DNA from: a virus
Length of the DNA stretch: 64,000 nucleotides
Strand: one strand, 5' to 3'
IMG/VR virus record: IMGVR_UViG_3300008954_002687
Location: 37,444-101,443 of that record
The translations under genes were made by a program, and so were the position numbers. This document shows positions 21,601 through 31,200 of the stretch, in pieces; the first letter of the stretch is position 1, and each line of letters begins with the position of its first letter. The notes below the pieces were generated by a model. That model saw nothing but the letters and a program-made list of their open reading frames with translations. It was not told where the DNA came from and ran no database searches.

Positions 21601-24600
21601 GCTTGAAGTCCGCAGCATATATAATAGTGGAACACCCTGTGATATTACCCAATCAACTGCATATACTTCAGATGTTTCGAAGCTGTGGGATTGGATCAGA
21701 TTCGGTACCGGCAGCACCAACGAGAAGACCGACATCCGAACAGCTAATGCCGGTACATATGGTATAGGCAACCGCGTCGTCGGTTTCACGGGTACCAAAA
21801 CATATTTGCCGTTGGCAGTTAACGGTGGCACTAACCCCGCATTTGAATTAACAGGCGGCGCTGGTCATGCGTCAGTATTGGCAGGCTGCGCCTCGGTGAT
21901 AACCGGAGCCACCACAACCACCACCTGCACCGACAGGACCATCTATGACAATTTCTACGTTAAGCATCCGATCCCCCGGTCATCGAAACAGTACACATGG
22001 GTAACCCGTTCATTAGCCAGCACTAACGGTGTGTTTGGATACGCACCAGCAACATTCAGGATATCCTCCAGCACCGGCGGCACAAAGAACGCATATAATT
22101 TTGTGAGTCAAAGTGACTTCGGTAGATACTATCAAACCTCCGCCGGCTCAAACCGAAGCCGATTTGGTGGGACGTCGGCTAGCGTCGCTGCGGGAATAAA
22201 TGTCAATAAGTTTATTCCAGTCGACTTTGTGGGAATGAATACGATCATCGTAGATCAACTGAATACATCGATCAACACTATGGGACGAACAGGCTCAAAC
22301 CCGCGGATTGGACTGCCGGCAGAAGACTATATCAATTATGATATAATTAACCAAGTACAAAACGCAGAGTCATCTGCCAGCATTCTAAACGCCCTCACAC
22401 TAAACCGACAGGGCATTTATGGATATCCCATATGGCGACAAGTTAGAACTGGAGACAACCCCATCACGCGCTGGGAACGAAAGAATAACGTTGTTTCTAT
22501 GATGAGCCTCACCGGCGCCCGCAACGCAATCGCACGTTATAACGTTCCGCCGGTATCGATGGAAGGGCGCCCAGTGACAGTAAACTTAACAGCGAACGGT
22601 ATGAGCTTCGGCTTGGACGTCACTCACAACAATGAATCGGTTTATTACCCTTCAGTAGCTATGGAAAATCAATTAGATATCCAATATGATTTATACGATA
22701 CCCCGTTTGAACAGCTTATCAAATCAGTGAAGCAGCCGGCATCCCCCACACAGTTGAACTGGGTCCTCTACACTCAAAAGCTTTTCCCATCATCACGAAA
22801 CGAATTTACATCTGGATCAAACGAGCGAATAAAATACGACAACAGGTTCTGGACAAGCAACCGCGAAGCTAGAAATTCGAAGGGAGCATACACATACCAG
22901 ACCACGTCGCCTGCCGCCGTTGAATTTGGAAACAACGATATTTCGTACAATAGTCTGGGAATTATCGTAAAACAAAGCTCTTGGCCATTAGACGCCCCCG
23001 ACGACTTTATGACAAGAACACGCCCGATGTTTTGGAAGTACTCATCGGTCACGCTGCCCTATTTGTATCGGGGAGGCACTGGATCTGCCGGCGAGCTACA
23101 AAATGCATACACTAATTACTTTACAGCCTCTTTCAAGACCTTCTATCCATGGTCCGGACAAAATCCATGGACAAGGTCATCGCGTCCGAGATCATATGAC
23201 CATTGGATGCTCGCAGTTGTAGGTTGCGGAGCTTTGTATTCGCGAAAGCACCTCTTGTCGATTTCGGCGTCGGTGGTGGGACCAAGCGGAATGAAGATCC
23301 CGGAAACAAGCTCACGCGCCGGTCATGCATGGTCAAACGCTGCACAAATCTGGCCAATCGGCGGCGGAGAAGCCTTATGGGAGGCAGGCACCCAAGCTGG
23401 CGTTGTGACTGCTGACTACGGTGGTTCCGCAGAGAACGCTAAACTGGGTATCAAAGGTTCTGACACTTCGTGGGGATTTAATCTATCTCAATCCGCGCCA
23501 TGGAAATTTGATACTTACGAAGATTATCGTTACGAGCTTAAATTATTGGCGAAAGATTATGGGATTGTACCTGAATACAGAATTAGCGAGCATGTGAATG
23601 AATACCTGCAAAAAGATCCGCTCGAAACACGTCAGACAACGGTTGATACATCTCCAGACGGCGATTTACCGTACAAGGGAACATATGAGATCGTGGGCAC
23701 CAACAAGGTTCCCGATGACGGGTTCGCGACCTTCAACGTCGATGTAGATGTTTCAGCTTCGTATAATAGCTTGAACACTCAGAATTTCTTCATAGACTAC
23801 TCAAATACAGAATTTTTACAAGACTTCTTAAAAATTAAGCGCGAAACATTGCTCGGCGCAACACAGATTAAAATGGTTTGTTCTGCCGCCTTAAGATTTA
23901 ACCCGTATAAGGGATTTTATCCAGCAGAACGGACGATTGACTTGGTATCTCAGTTTAGAAAGTCTTATCAAAAGTCGCTATTTTCCATCACCGGTCGGGA
24001 ACCCGATTCTGATGATATCTTCCCGGGCGGAGGCAACCGCGACGAGATATTTTACAGAAAAGCCGGCAGCCATACTCGCCCAGTCTCGGCGCGCCCACTT
24101 TTGAGCGCGATCTGTTCTCCCGGCATATTGTATAATTCTATAAAATCCGGCTTAGCGGTGGATTATCCACTCGTACTGAATGGCAACAGAATGATGCGCC
24201 AATATTATGGTGCACTTGGATCAGGGTCGATTAGCAGCACCACATTTAATGCTCTGGACCTACACCAGTATGGTGCTCAAGATAACTATGCTTTGACATT
24301 TAATCCGAACCAATACACAAATAGTGATATATCAGCTGCCGACAGTTCCCACAGCAAAAAAGTTTTTTGGGATAAGCGCCTGCCATTCGAGACCATGTTA
24401 ACGCCAGCTAAGTATCTTAACGGATTATCAGTACCAGATCAAGAAGCACACCCATCAGCATCTCTATGGAATGTTACCTGCTCTTTTGCTGGAGACGAGG
24501 AAGATGACGCATATACTTTAATGGCTAGCAACTTCTTTGGGGAAACAGCAGCGTTCTTCTTGCAAGATGCCGATTATACTTCATTGAAGTCCGGCGTTTT

Positions 24601-26821
24601 GCGCGAAAACTTGCGGTTTGTTTCCGGCTCCACATACATGGCACGTGTTAAAATTAATCGCTCAATGACAGGATCTAGATCCTATCTAAATGAAAAGGGA
24701 GGCATTCATGTCACTAATTCCGCCGGCGCATCAAGTACTTACGCCTACGGATATGGGGTCCTAGGAGCGAGAGCGTTCAACCACCTACAAGGAGTTCGCT
24801 CATTCATAACAGGCGGCAGCGTTGCCGGCGCATCAGCAGAATACCCTCTGCCACAAGATCCATATCATATGCCCGGATATCGCGAATCGTTCACGATGTA
24901 CAGCCGACCGACTGCCTTTGGACCGGAATTATCCGGACGAATGCCGTGGTCTCAAGCGAGTGGGTCCGACACTGTGTATAATAAAAATACATATCATTAT
25001 CCGCTTGATTCATTTAATGGATTTAACTGGTCGTTTACTCCACCTTATTACCACGGCGAAGCTTGGGCAGATTTGATCTTCCGACCAAATCACACCAAGT
25101 CTTACGATATTCAACAAATAATGGCAGAAACAATTACTCAATACTGGCGTTGTGACGCCGGACCCGCAGAGTTTTTGAACCAAACTAGCAAAACGCAAAC
25201 ACTACTTATTAGCAGTTCGTTTAGAAGTCCAAGTGTTTCGGGTAACTTGGCTGTAGAAGCCGGCTCTAAGTACCCCTCTGCTGGTATCGCGATTAATCAA
25301 AACGCAATGCAGTTAAGCGCTAGCTTCAATCTGTTTGGAATTGAAGAAGTACCGTTCCAAGAAACTGACGCTTTCGGAAACCTGACCACCACGCGAAATG
25401 ATTCCGTTGGGCAGCGCTGGGTCATCAAGCCCAAATACGAAACTCCGATGTTAAATTTCACCGATACGGGACCACACCCGATCAAATCTGGTTCCTTAAG
25501 GGACGACGACGGTATCAAGCGGTGGGAAGACGGCGCAGGAGAACCCGGGTACTTAAGTTCACCCCCCAACCTATCAGCCTCAGTTCCCCGCGGAATGTGG
25601 CATCAGTTTGGTATAATCGAGCCGGATCCCGATAAAGGCATTTTCATGCAAATCGGAGATATCCCAGAAGCTTGGCTCAAATACCATTGGACAATGCTTA
25701 ATACGGGGAGCGTTTATAACAAGTACACCCCTCAACTGACATCGATCGGTCACGGCATCCCCGGCGAAGCCGGCATGATGAATGATTACACAAAGATCAA
25801 ATCATTGACAAGTCTTGTCGGATTTGACAAAGGTAAGCCTCGCAAGAGATTAGGGCAGCTAGCAAAAAGCAGAACGATAAGAGAAGCTATTGTGGCGGTG
25901 CCTTATATCACAGAGACGGTAGACGCGCAAGATATCGGCGCCACAACCGCAGCAACAGCAAATCGTAAAAAATTCATTGAGATAAGTCCCGAGAGACTGA
26001 GGGCAGCGAAAGACGATAGGATCGGATCTGCCGAGGGAGATTCCTTGATAACTGCTGGAGAATCGATTAGGAAGCAATTGCAAAAGATGAAGCGCTATGT
26101 ACTGCCGCCTGAGATGGACTTTCTGAACAACGAATCACTACCAGCGATTGCCATGTATATCTTCGAATTTGAATACACTTTTGACAAAGACGATCTCAAC
26201 TATATGTGGCAGAACCTAGCGCCGCGAGATTCCCAAAAGATCTCCTTTCAATCGCAGTCTGTAGCTCACGAACTCATCAACACAGAACTCTTAAGCGAAA
26301 CAGAGTTGGCAGAAAACCAGAACCTTCGTTGGATGGTGTTTAAGGTCAAACAAAAGGCTCAAGCAGATTACTATGACTTGACTTTGCCGCAAGTTGGTGA
26401 AGCTCAAATATTAGGAGTCGGCGGAACAACGGTCCCAACAGGAAACAAAGGACAGATTAAAACTAAGAGCGGAAGCGTCGTTAAATATAACTGGCCATAT
26501 GATTATGTCTCACTTATCGAATTAATTAAGATTGATGCGCAGATCCTTTATTCTGAACCACGCACGATCTCACGTGATACCATCGGCACCTCGGGAGTAC
26601 TTGCCTCTACTGCTCCCCAAGATTTTGGGAGCATGGTCAATGATCTCGTCACTGCACCCGGCTATCGAGGATCCACTAGCACTCCATCGCCTGTCTTGAG
26701 AGGGGTGCTGGGGGCAGCTTCTCCGCAAATTACGTCAGTGTCTAGAGCGACTTCAATTCAACCTATTGCTCCGACACGTGTCGCCAGCCGGCGCTCAATG
26801 AAGTTTAAAGGAGGTTACTAA
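15617..26821 (+). CDS. Giant virion protein (3,734 aa) with two LamG/ConA-like domains
   Basis: Starts inside the previous gene (11-base overlap). Two LamG-like lectin folds are visible. The first is around residues 200-385 (VTVEFWLKKEAF, WGHYAFVFQN, LYVNGYIND, SLDEFRYWKVARN). The second is around 1805-1990 (LSWTGWINFGD, WNHFSVVWD, MKIYYNGVD, AIDEYTYWTRPLTPLEVRS). The rest is Ser/Thr/Gly/Tyr/Asn-rich, like large tail or fibre proteins. The C-terminal ~350 residues are more charged and end in a basic tail (ASRRSMKFKGGY). LamG folds bind glycans, so host-surface recognition or virion decoration is plausible. It is the largest gene of the window, and an intact frame of 11.2 kb implies strong selection. 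Exact virion location unknown. Confidence 0.72.
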   Translation: MSIKKLFGETVGDLQSADYKNQKETFEPIESARNAEAIELKQNTFVPQVDFAEPENFAKYGSAYLYYSGAMNRILDFYPYDGSKAEKNEFYNGLMGVEKYVFDNLYPKSTGYAVLSPAGYTRVGDMTSDGYGTPSSYEYITFKGGPGTGSAGSTLVSKSPNAYSNKFNYSNIYDTDIYTTENLPTDYGKGTRQSNLKANFDTGVTVEFWLKKEAFDVTATQQEVVFDLWNSASVGNTDYGRLTITIQGSSGSATPFLLTAQSGTVSASFVTQSIGSGLTPSSLTSWGHYAFVFQNSGSMLKTQLYVNGYINDVTSSFSTPGTTNGSLGEITGSMIGRIGALITNPMTNRVSASSARNGDGRLSASLDEFRYWKVARNAQQIGESFFVPVGGGVNTDISNTTLGVYYKFNEGITTVAATDSIVLDYAGRVTNGAWTGYTSTSRNTGSAIVSASAASREDPDPIMRSQHTDVSTLQTNLLESGSFYDSNNNSSFINYAPAWVIEEHENEGNDNLKIISHIMGAYFDKMYLLTSQMPALRQTTYTTASHRPYPFAHHLPQSLGLYSPEIFVDSTILEKFESRTEKELFESKLVDAKNLIYLNLYNNLTNIYKSKGTEKSIRNVMRCFNLDDSLLKLKVYNRDNTYQLKNNLQQSMLDRSSLDFNQSGNIHAVVYQALTGTATPVSRGGQALGYISASRGTAGAYNAEARYGATIEASLTLPKFFSTNDKFNRTWISSSLFGLYQVTTGSITNESGSATTLRASDETNFQIFAVRDAEYSKNVRFLLTSSISPHPIPTLSSSTFPGAYDDSQWNLSVRIKPRGYPLDGMVTGSTTNYPYDVIFRGVNTILGTVRNSFEVTGVMGAPTHYPAGYSAANSYLSGTNFLHSAKRVYAGARRTNLTGTVLNPSDVRFSSIKYWTKVLDNLSLDQHVYDLENAGISGSYREIAPRDTNNAGLDLTNANTIALNWRFDNLTSSNAGGYFNVTDYSSGSALLRDNYGWLGEVVGYQHGGYGWGFPPLEKAVVQKQLTNVFKFIDPEQAVSSDMIQILDKDDEVFGVVETVPDFIYTLEKSQQQAVSDEMLDFFAGVIDFNNLIGAPINRYRDRYKNLEKLREAFYRRVTAVTDVEKFVGYYKWFDDAITEIVSQLVPASSNLVEGVLNTIEPTVLDRSKYETKYPTLDAQVPDLVGVVGGEAESAWDAKLERTTVPRSPRDTTRHVPFWKTRAIRSADEISAARFVGAAAAAIIDAQRETFRKVIVSAPHMSRSAPTFYDHKTNNTYTGNAFKINTLSKLFKVTADKKYDTRGSIKGGVNFDANKNIHFTYAALHPAGPVDQSGGRFVPQNVLIAFMKDLVALPYDNDPKLPIEKIKRYITVNHGRAKVGESDEHLKSSLVFPFNLISSSVKTGYQKEVYDRLTASFEITNLHNDVYGPDMEKPLQGPFTEHVVGGHQSRHVRVNYSSSTHPLDTWRTRPEAWKILLGTCDATFTGAIGMVGADYPWPEWNGYPDVPGNYPAYPMTAALKAVYYRDVVAKRPVNIKNIKLTTGSTILGNYRHTYDFVNTVGTFNNPRGFIENQPTFPANVFQTHTTGATSTNTILDMPRLLRPGTVPAAIQDSHFTFVGDYSTSYLTSAINKSVIVGRFSNHGGPEVQSRGHQDFRSSEYSVYNALNFKNLTVIKPSQGPSGTISETEGIRVSDIHGFDYGLRSQLSRHTARFGRDSLFVTSTAVPYGNAAPGGTYNQLPGFHKVHRNNVGRPKCLDTITYGYNKALTNSSGYDFGAANYLSTLILTGADNNDATNTIMPLIGAVTSSGLSWTGWINFGDQGSAVTQSVTALGLRHTDKTFFEIQKTHGSGEYKFQVYLRLQNTAGGWRTGGGAGDYNLWEFTSTDNWSSGWNHFSVVWDASAVSNGSLASVADKYMKIYYNGVDTEASRVDSNTTKNYYSTWDATKSGAFGFSTPPNNIVVTYNGAFSIGGDFTGLRPMSGAIDEYTYWTRPLTPLEVRSIYNSGTPCDITQSTAYTSDVSKLWDWIRFGTGSTNEKTDIRTANAGTYGIGNRVVGFTGTKTYLPLAVNGGTNPAFELTGGAGHASVLAGCASVITGATTTTTCTDRTIYDNFYVKHPIPRSSKQYTWVTRSLASTNGVFGYAPATFRISSSTGGTKNAYNFVSQSDFGRYYQTSAGSNRSRFGGTSASVAAGINVNKFIPVDFVGMNTIIVDQLNTSINTMGRTGSNPRIGLPAEDYINYDIINQVQNAESSASILNALTLNRQGIYGYPIWRQVRTGDNPITRWERKNNVVSMMSLTGARNAIARYNVPPVSMEGRPVTVNLTANGMSFGLDVTHNNESVYYPSVAMENQLDIQYDLYDTPFEQLIKSVKQPASPTQLNWVLYTQKLFPSSRNEFTSGSNERIKYDNRFWTSNREARNSKGAYTYQTTSPAAVEFGNNDISYNSLGIIVKQSSWPLDAPDDFMTRTRPMFWKYSSVTLPYLYRGGTGSAGELQNAYTNYFTASFKTFYPWSGQNPWTRSSRPRSYDHWMLAVVGCGALYSRKHLLSISASVVGPSGMKIPETSSRAGHAWSNAAQIWPIGGGEALWEAGTQAGVVTADYGGSAENAKLGIKGSDTSWGFNLSQSAPWKFDTYEDYRYELKLLAKDYGIVPEYRISEHVNEYLQKDPLETRQTTVDTSPDGDLPYKGTYEIVGTNKVPDDGFATFNVDVDVSASYNSLNTQNFFIDYSNTEFLQDFLKIKRETLLGATQIKMVCSAALRFNPYKGFYPAERTIDLVSQFRKSYQKSLFSITGREPDSDDIFPGGGNRDEIFYRKAGSHTRPVSARPLLSAICSPGILYNSIKSGLAVDYPLVLNGNRMMRQYYGALGSGSISSTTFNALDLHQYGAQDNYALTFNPNQYTNSDISAADSSHSKKVFWDKRLPFETMLTPAKYLNGLSVPDQEAHPSASLWNVTCSFAGDEEDDAYTLMASNFFGETAAFFLQDADYTSLKSGVLRENLRFVSGSTYMARVKINRSMTGSRSYLNEKGGIHVTNSAGASSTYAYGYGVLGARAFNHLQGVRSFITGGSVAGASAEYPLPQDPYHMPGYRESFTMYSRPTAFGPELSGRMPWSQASGSDTVYNKNTYHYPLDSFNGFNWSFTPPYYHGEAWADLIFRPNHTKSYDIQQIMAETITQYWRCDAGPAEFLNQTSKTQTLLISSSFRSPSVSGNLAVEAGSKYPSAGIAINQNAMQLSASFNLFGIEEVPFQETDAFGNLTTTRNDSVGQRWVIKPKYETPMLNFTDTGPHPIKSGSLRDDDGIKRWEDGAGEPGYLSSPPNLSASVPRGMWHQFGIIEPDPDKGIFMQIGDIPEAWLKYHWTMLNTGSVYNKYTPQLTSIGHGIPGEAGMMNDYTKIKSLTSLVGFDKGKPRKRLGQLAKSRTIREAIVAVPYITETVDAQDIGATTAATANRKKFIEISPERLRAAKDDRIGSAEGDSLITAGESIRKQLQKMKRYVLPPEMDFLNNESLPAIAMYIFEFEYTFDKDDLNYMWQNLAPRDSQKISFQSQSVAHELINTELLSETELAENQNLRWMVFKVKQKAQADYYDLTLPQVGEAQILGVGGTTVPTGNKGQIKTKSGSVVKYNWPYDYVSLIELIKIDAQILYSEPRTISRDTIGTSGVLASTAPQDFGSMVNDLVTAPGYRGSTSTPSPVLRGVLGAASPQITSVSRATSIQPIAPTRVASRRSMKFKGGY

Positions 26822-28278
26822 TGGCTAAATTTATCAACAAGAAAGAGAGAACATATGATTTCAGGCTTACTCCGTACGGACACTACCTGTTCTCGGTGGG
26901 CTCGTTTAAACCGGAGTATTATGGGTTTTATGACGATAACGTGATTTACGACAGTGTTTACGCGACGAGTGGACAACCAACAGCCGTCTATACACATGTT
27001 GAAACGACACCGGCGGACGTTACCCACGAAACTTTAATTCTAGAGGATGCGACCGGGAGAACGCATACGATGACATTCAACGATGGTCTCTCTCCGCCGA
27101 CTGTGGATGCATCTATCATACGAATCAATGGTCTCTCAAACGCCACACAATATGCTGCACAAGTAGCAATTGCGACCAATTTTGCATATGCAGGCGGCTA
27201 CATCTCAATCACAGCAGAGCAAGACGAACAACACGTTATTTTGACAATGACCGCGACCGGCTCTGCTGGCGTTGGAAAAACTGTCACAGGTACGGCATTC
27301 TCTGACGGTTCGGCAACTGTAACCGCTTTTAAGTTTAACACAGAACCTCAAAACAAAATTCATTCGAGAATTAAAAATGATACGCAGTACTTGGGAACGC
27401 AAGTAGTTTTTGAAGACATCGATAAAGGGGGCAACACCTTCACCATGGACGGAACATGGGCTGAACTCCAAGCCGATGGCTCGGATTCGCGTTCCTACTT
27501 TGAAATTGATATCACCCCAACAATGCAAATTCCGAGAATGGATTCTTATCGGTTCGAGGGCATGTTGGGGGACGCCAGATTAGAGGGCAACACTCAAAAA
27601 GCCCCGGCATGGAAGATAGTGACTTTAGACGGAACGATAAAGTCTTCCTCCCAAACAGACACTTTAAATAACATTAACATTCCTCAAATAAACATTGAGT
27701 TAAACTACTTTAAAAAAGTTGAACCATATGATATGATCGGCAGCATAGAAGAAGAAGACTATAGAAATACCTTGGCTTCTACTTATGAATTCTCTGATGG
27801 GAATGTAATTAAATTAGTTAGCGAAGATCTCATGTTATATGCCGAAGAACTAAACACTGTACTGCTCACAGAAAATTTTGATATCGAGGTATTTAAAATT
27901 TTGGAAGGCGAGATCCCAGCAACCAATATCACCGAAGCTGATCCCCCTAACCCAGCCAACAGCGAAGTGCCCACCGACGCGTTCCGACGCAAATATTTTG
28001 AGAAGGACACCGAAAGAATTGCCGGCGGTCTCTTGGGAGGCGAATCATATATGGGATCAGCAGTTGTGGATATGAGCGAACTAACAAGCAGTGTCGCTTA
28101 CTACTTTGATATCTATAAAGATTATGAGATCAACGAAGAGGTTGCATGCAAAGGCGCCGAGATATACAACAAGGACTCTTATTATATCGATCTTGACTTT
28201 GAGTGCACGCCTGAAGCCGATGACCCGGTCTTTAACGATATCTATGGACCAGTGACGGAGCCCGAAATATGTCTGTAA
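26821..28278 (+). CDS. Virion structural protein of unknown fold (485 aa)
   Basis: Starts at a TAATG junction with the giant LamG gene and has a strong ribosome site (GGAGG) just upstream. The N-terminus (MAKFINKKERTYDFRLTPYG) is basic and leads into a strand-rich region with YYGFYDDN. A segment around residues 55-160 looks like an inserted Ig-like or beta-sandwich domain rich in Thr and Ala. The C-terminus is acidic. There is no signal peptide or membrane segment. Its place inside the tail-gene run suggests a baseplate or tail component. Function not recognisable. Confidence 0.5.
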   Translation: MAKFINKKERTYDFRLTPYGHYLFSVGSFKPEYYGFYDDNVIYDSVYATSGQPTAVYTHVETTPADVTHETLILEDATGRTHTMTFNDGLSPPTVDASIIRINGLSNATQYAAQVAIATNFAYAGGYISITAEQDEQHVILTMTATGSAGVGKTVTGTAFSDGSATVTAFKFNTEPQNKIHSRIKNDTQYLGTQVVFEDIDKGGNTFTMDGTWAELQADGSDSRSYFEIDITPTMQIPRMDSYRFEGMLGDARLEGNTQKAPAWKIVTLDGTIKSSSQTDTLNNINIPQINIELNYFKKVEPYDMIGSIEEEDYRNTLASTYEFSDGNVIKLVSEDLMLYAEELNTVLLTENFDIEVFKILEGEIPATNITEADPPNPANSEVPTDAFRRKYFEKDTERIAGGLLGGESYMGSAVVDMSELTSSVAYYFDIYKDYEINEEVACKGAEIYNKDSYYIDLDFECTPEADDPVFNDIYGPVTEPEICL

Positions 28279-31200
28279 AATTCTCTGGAAACACAATTAA
28301 CAAGTTTGGCAAGATGTTGCCAACCCTGTATTTTGAGAAGATCTACCTTTACGATACTCACATCAGGGTTAAGCTAGCCATGTATGTTGATGCTGTTGAA
28401 GATCAAGAAGACGCATTCGCAGCGTACGCCACTGACTATCTTAATGACTTAAACTATTACGTGATGTTTGTGCTTGACGGTGAAACCTCGCCATATTGGG
28501 CATCTTCGACAAACCCGGCAATAGCTGAATACTATCCGATTGATGAAATAGGAGTAGAAGGCACCCGCCGTCTTGAGAAATTGTTAAGCGGCGAAAAAAC
28601 GATTTTAGACCTCGTGAGATACGCCGGCGAGCCATCCATGTGTGCTTTGGCTGCAGCCAAGGAAGAATTCGACCGTGATTCTCCGTACAACGCCGCTGAT
28701 GTTTTTACCATCGACGGAATCGACAAAATTGATGGCGAATGGGATGGAGAGCCCATCTACTCGGGCGGCGATTCGTCAGATCCCGACGAATGTTGCGCTC
28801 TTGATGGCGGACTTGATATTCCCACTGAGGTGACGTCGACCACTACTCTGATGGGGACGCCCCTACTGTACCCCTCGTTTGGAACATACAGGCAGAATTT
28901 TTACAGATTTGCGTTTGACAGCTTTACTTCTATTCCGGAAACCATATATAACGCCAATGGTAATCCCATTTATAAATACGTGGTCGGTCTAGATCTTGCC
29001 ACTGCCGGCGCGTCGATGCAGCAGTTTATCCTACAGTTCCATCGAATACCCAAGCTTAGTATGGTGGCGTTTACTGCTCATCACGATCTGGACATTACCT
29101 CCACCAATTATGACTTCTTGGCTGCTGCTCGCTCCAACAAAGGCATAGGCAAGCTATATGATGCTAAAGTGTCCGACGCAACGTACGAGAAAGTAACAAA
29201 TTTTGGTGTCGTGGACTCGGACCCTATATCAATTTATGTGTTGCCGAACCAGTCAGAATATGATGAAACACCAATTCAGGCGATTGACAGCGTTTATTAC
29301 GCCCCAGTTGATGTGACGCTGGAAGAAATTAGGAGCAAGTTTAAGGCGTTTGTGGGGACAGGGCTATCGTCAGATAGTCAAATACAAGACATATATGATA
29401 GCCTAAACTATATTTTGGAAAAATATGGAGATAGTCCCGAGCTTTTGCCTCGACTGGATGTCTTCCGAAAAACGTTTCCGGACACGAGTACAGCTACCGC
29501 CCCCGGCAAGATATATCAAAGTTTCAAAGTGATGCTTTATAACGCAGACAACGCAGTTAAAAGAGGCACCGTGCTGATGAAAAAGCTGATTAAAAGTGCG
29601 GTAGTAATGGACTATCGCTCAACTGAGCCGCTCACGTGGCAACCACCGGCAGACGAGGACATAGAGATCGGCGCGCCAGAATTAGAGCACAACTTTATTA
29701 ATACGGATCTTATGCAAATTAACAAATACGGACTGCACATAGGTCGATATGCCCATGCCACCGGCGAGAACAAGCAGAATATTTACATAAACGGATACTG
29801 GTTTTTTGATTATGAAAGAGCGCTCAGGAAAACATCAAACATCGCCCGCATTTTTCACAATGGGGTTAAAAAGATAGATGCCTATTTCGGACGAGGGGTG
29901 CTAAATTCTTGTTTCAATTTGATGCACACATTACATGCGCGCAAGCGTATTTTAGATAATATAAATACATACTTCCTCGGCTGGGGCGGTAAACTTACGC
30001 GACATGAGTCGGACTGCCCCTCCCCGGATGCGGGCACCCCCTCGGTGGGTCCCGACCCATCCAACCCATGGGGCAACAACACAAACTTTTCGGAAGTCAC
30101 CGAGATGCCCCCCACGGTAGCAGTTATCCAGTGTTTAACAATATATGACACTGACGCGTTTGACTTTAGCGCCGAAGCATTTTCCGGCGAGACCGACGCC
30201 GATGTCAACCTGTACCCCACCGTGAAATATTATAGAAATTATACAAACTCAGAGTACAAAAACGAGTATGGAGGGGGCACTTGGGGGTCAATACAATATA
30301 CGGAAGACCGCAACATCAGCGCGCTGCCTCATTTCTTACGGGAAAATATCGACGGCGTAGAAGATGATGTCGAGATATTTGGGGTAACCGCCGGCACCAC
30401 ACACACGACTCACGATTTCATAAGGAATTTTGATTTTTTCGATAAGCTAACAATCGACGGAGAGCCGTACCGCCTCATGGCATTTGAGTTCCAAGAGTTA
30501 TCAAAAAACCAGCGCACTGATTACGACTATGAACCAACCTTCAACGATTATTTGATGTTCTCGGTTGTCGTGGAAGATAAAACGAAAGACGTCTATGACT
30601 TGCTTATTTCTCAATATATGTCAATGAGAGACACGTTCATTGAGTATTATGATGCTGCATATGAATTTTGCAGCTACAACAACGTTGATGGCAACTTCAA
30701 CACATTTTTTCAGACAGCCATGGAACAACAAAACTCAGAGGAACCTGAACAAGCCCCATGGATTATGGCGCCAGTTATATATTATTTTCATGTTGATCTA
30801 CTAACGGATGCATTTGGCGGAAGCTTCGATAAGATAATCGATGCTGCTATTCGCGAAAGTGAAGGCATAAATCCAACTACAGGAAGATTGGAGGACGTAA
30901 AAACGTTTAGAGAGAAGATAGAAGAGCTATACAACATAAACTATGAACCCTCCAATCCAGAGGGACTACCAGCACATGCTGAGGGGTTGCGCAACTCGCG
31001 CACAATCTTCGGCGGCGCCGGAAAAACATATTTTCCGCTCCCGGAATTGAAGACCGACATGCCGGTTGGTGCCCAAATTAGCACCATGCCTACCGAGCTG
31101 GTCGTGGGCGACGTCGACCCTGACGATATCTTCGGAGAAGATGACCAAGGCGGCGCCGTGACGCCGTTCACCCGCGGCGGTCTAAAGATGGTCAAGATGG

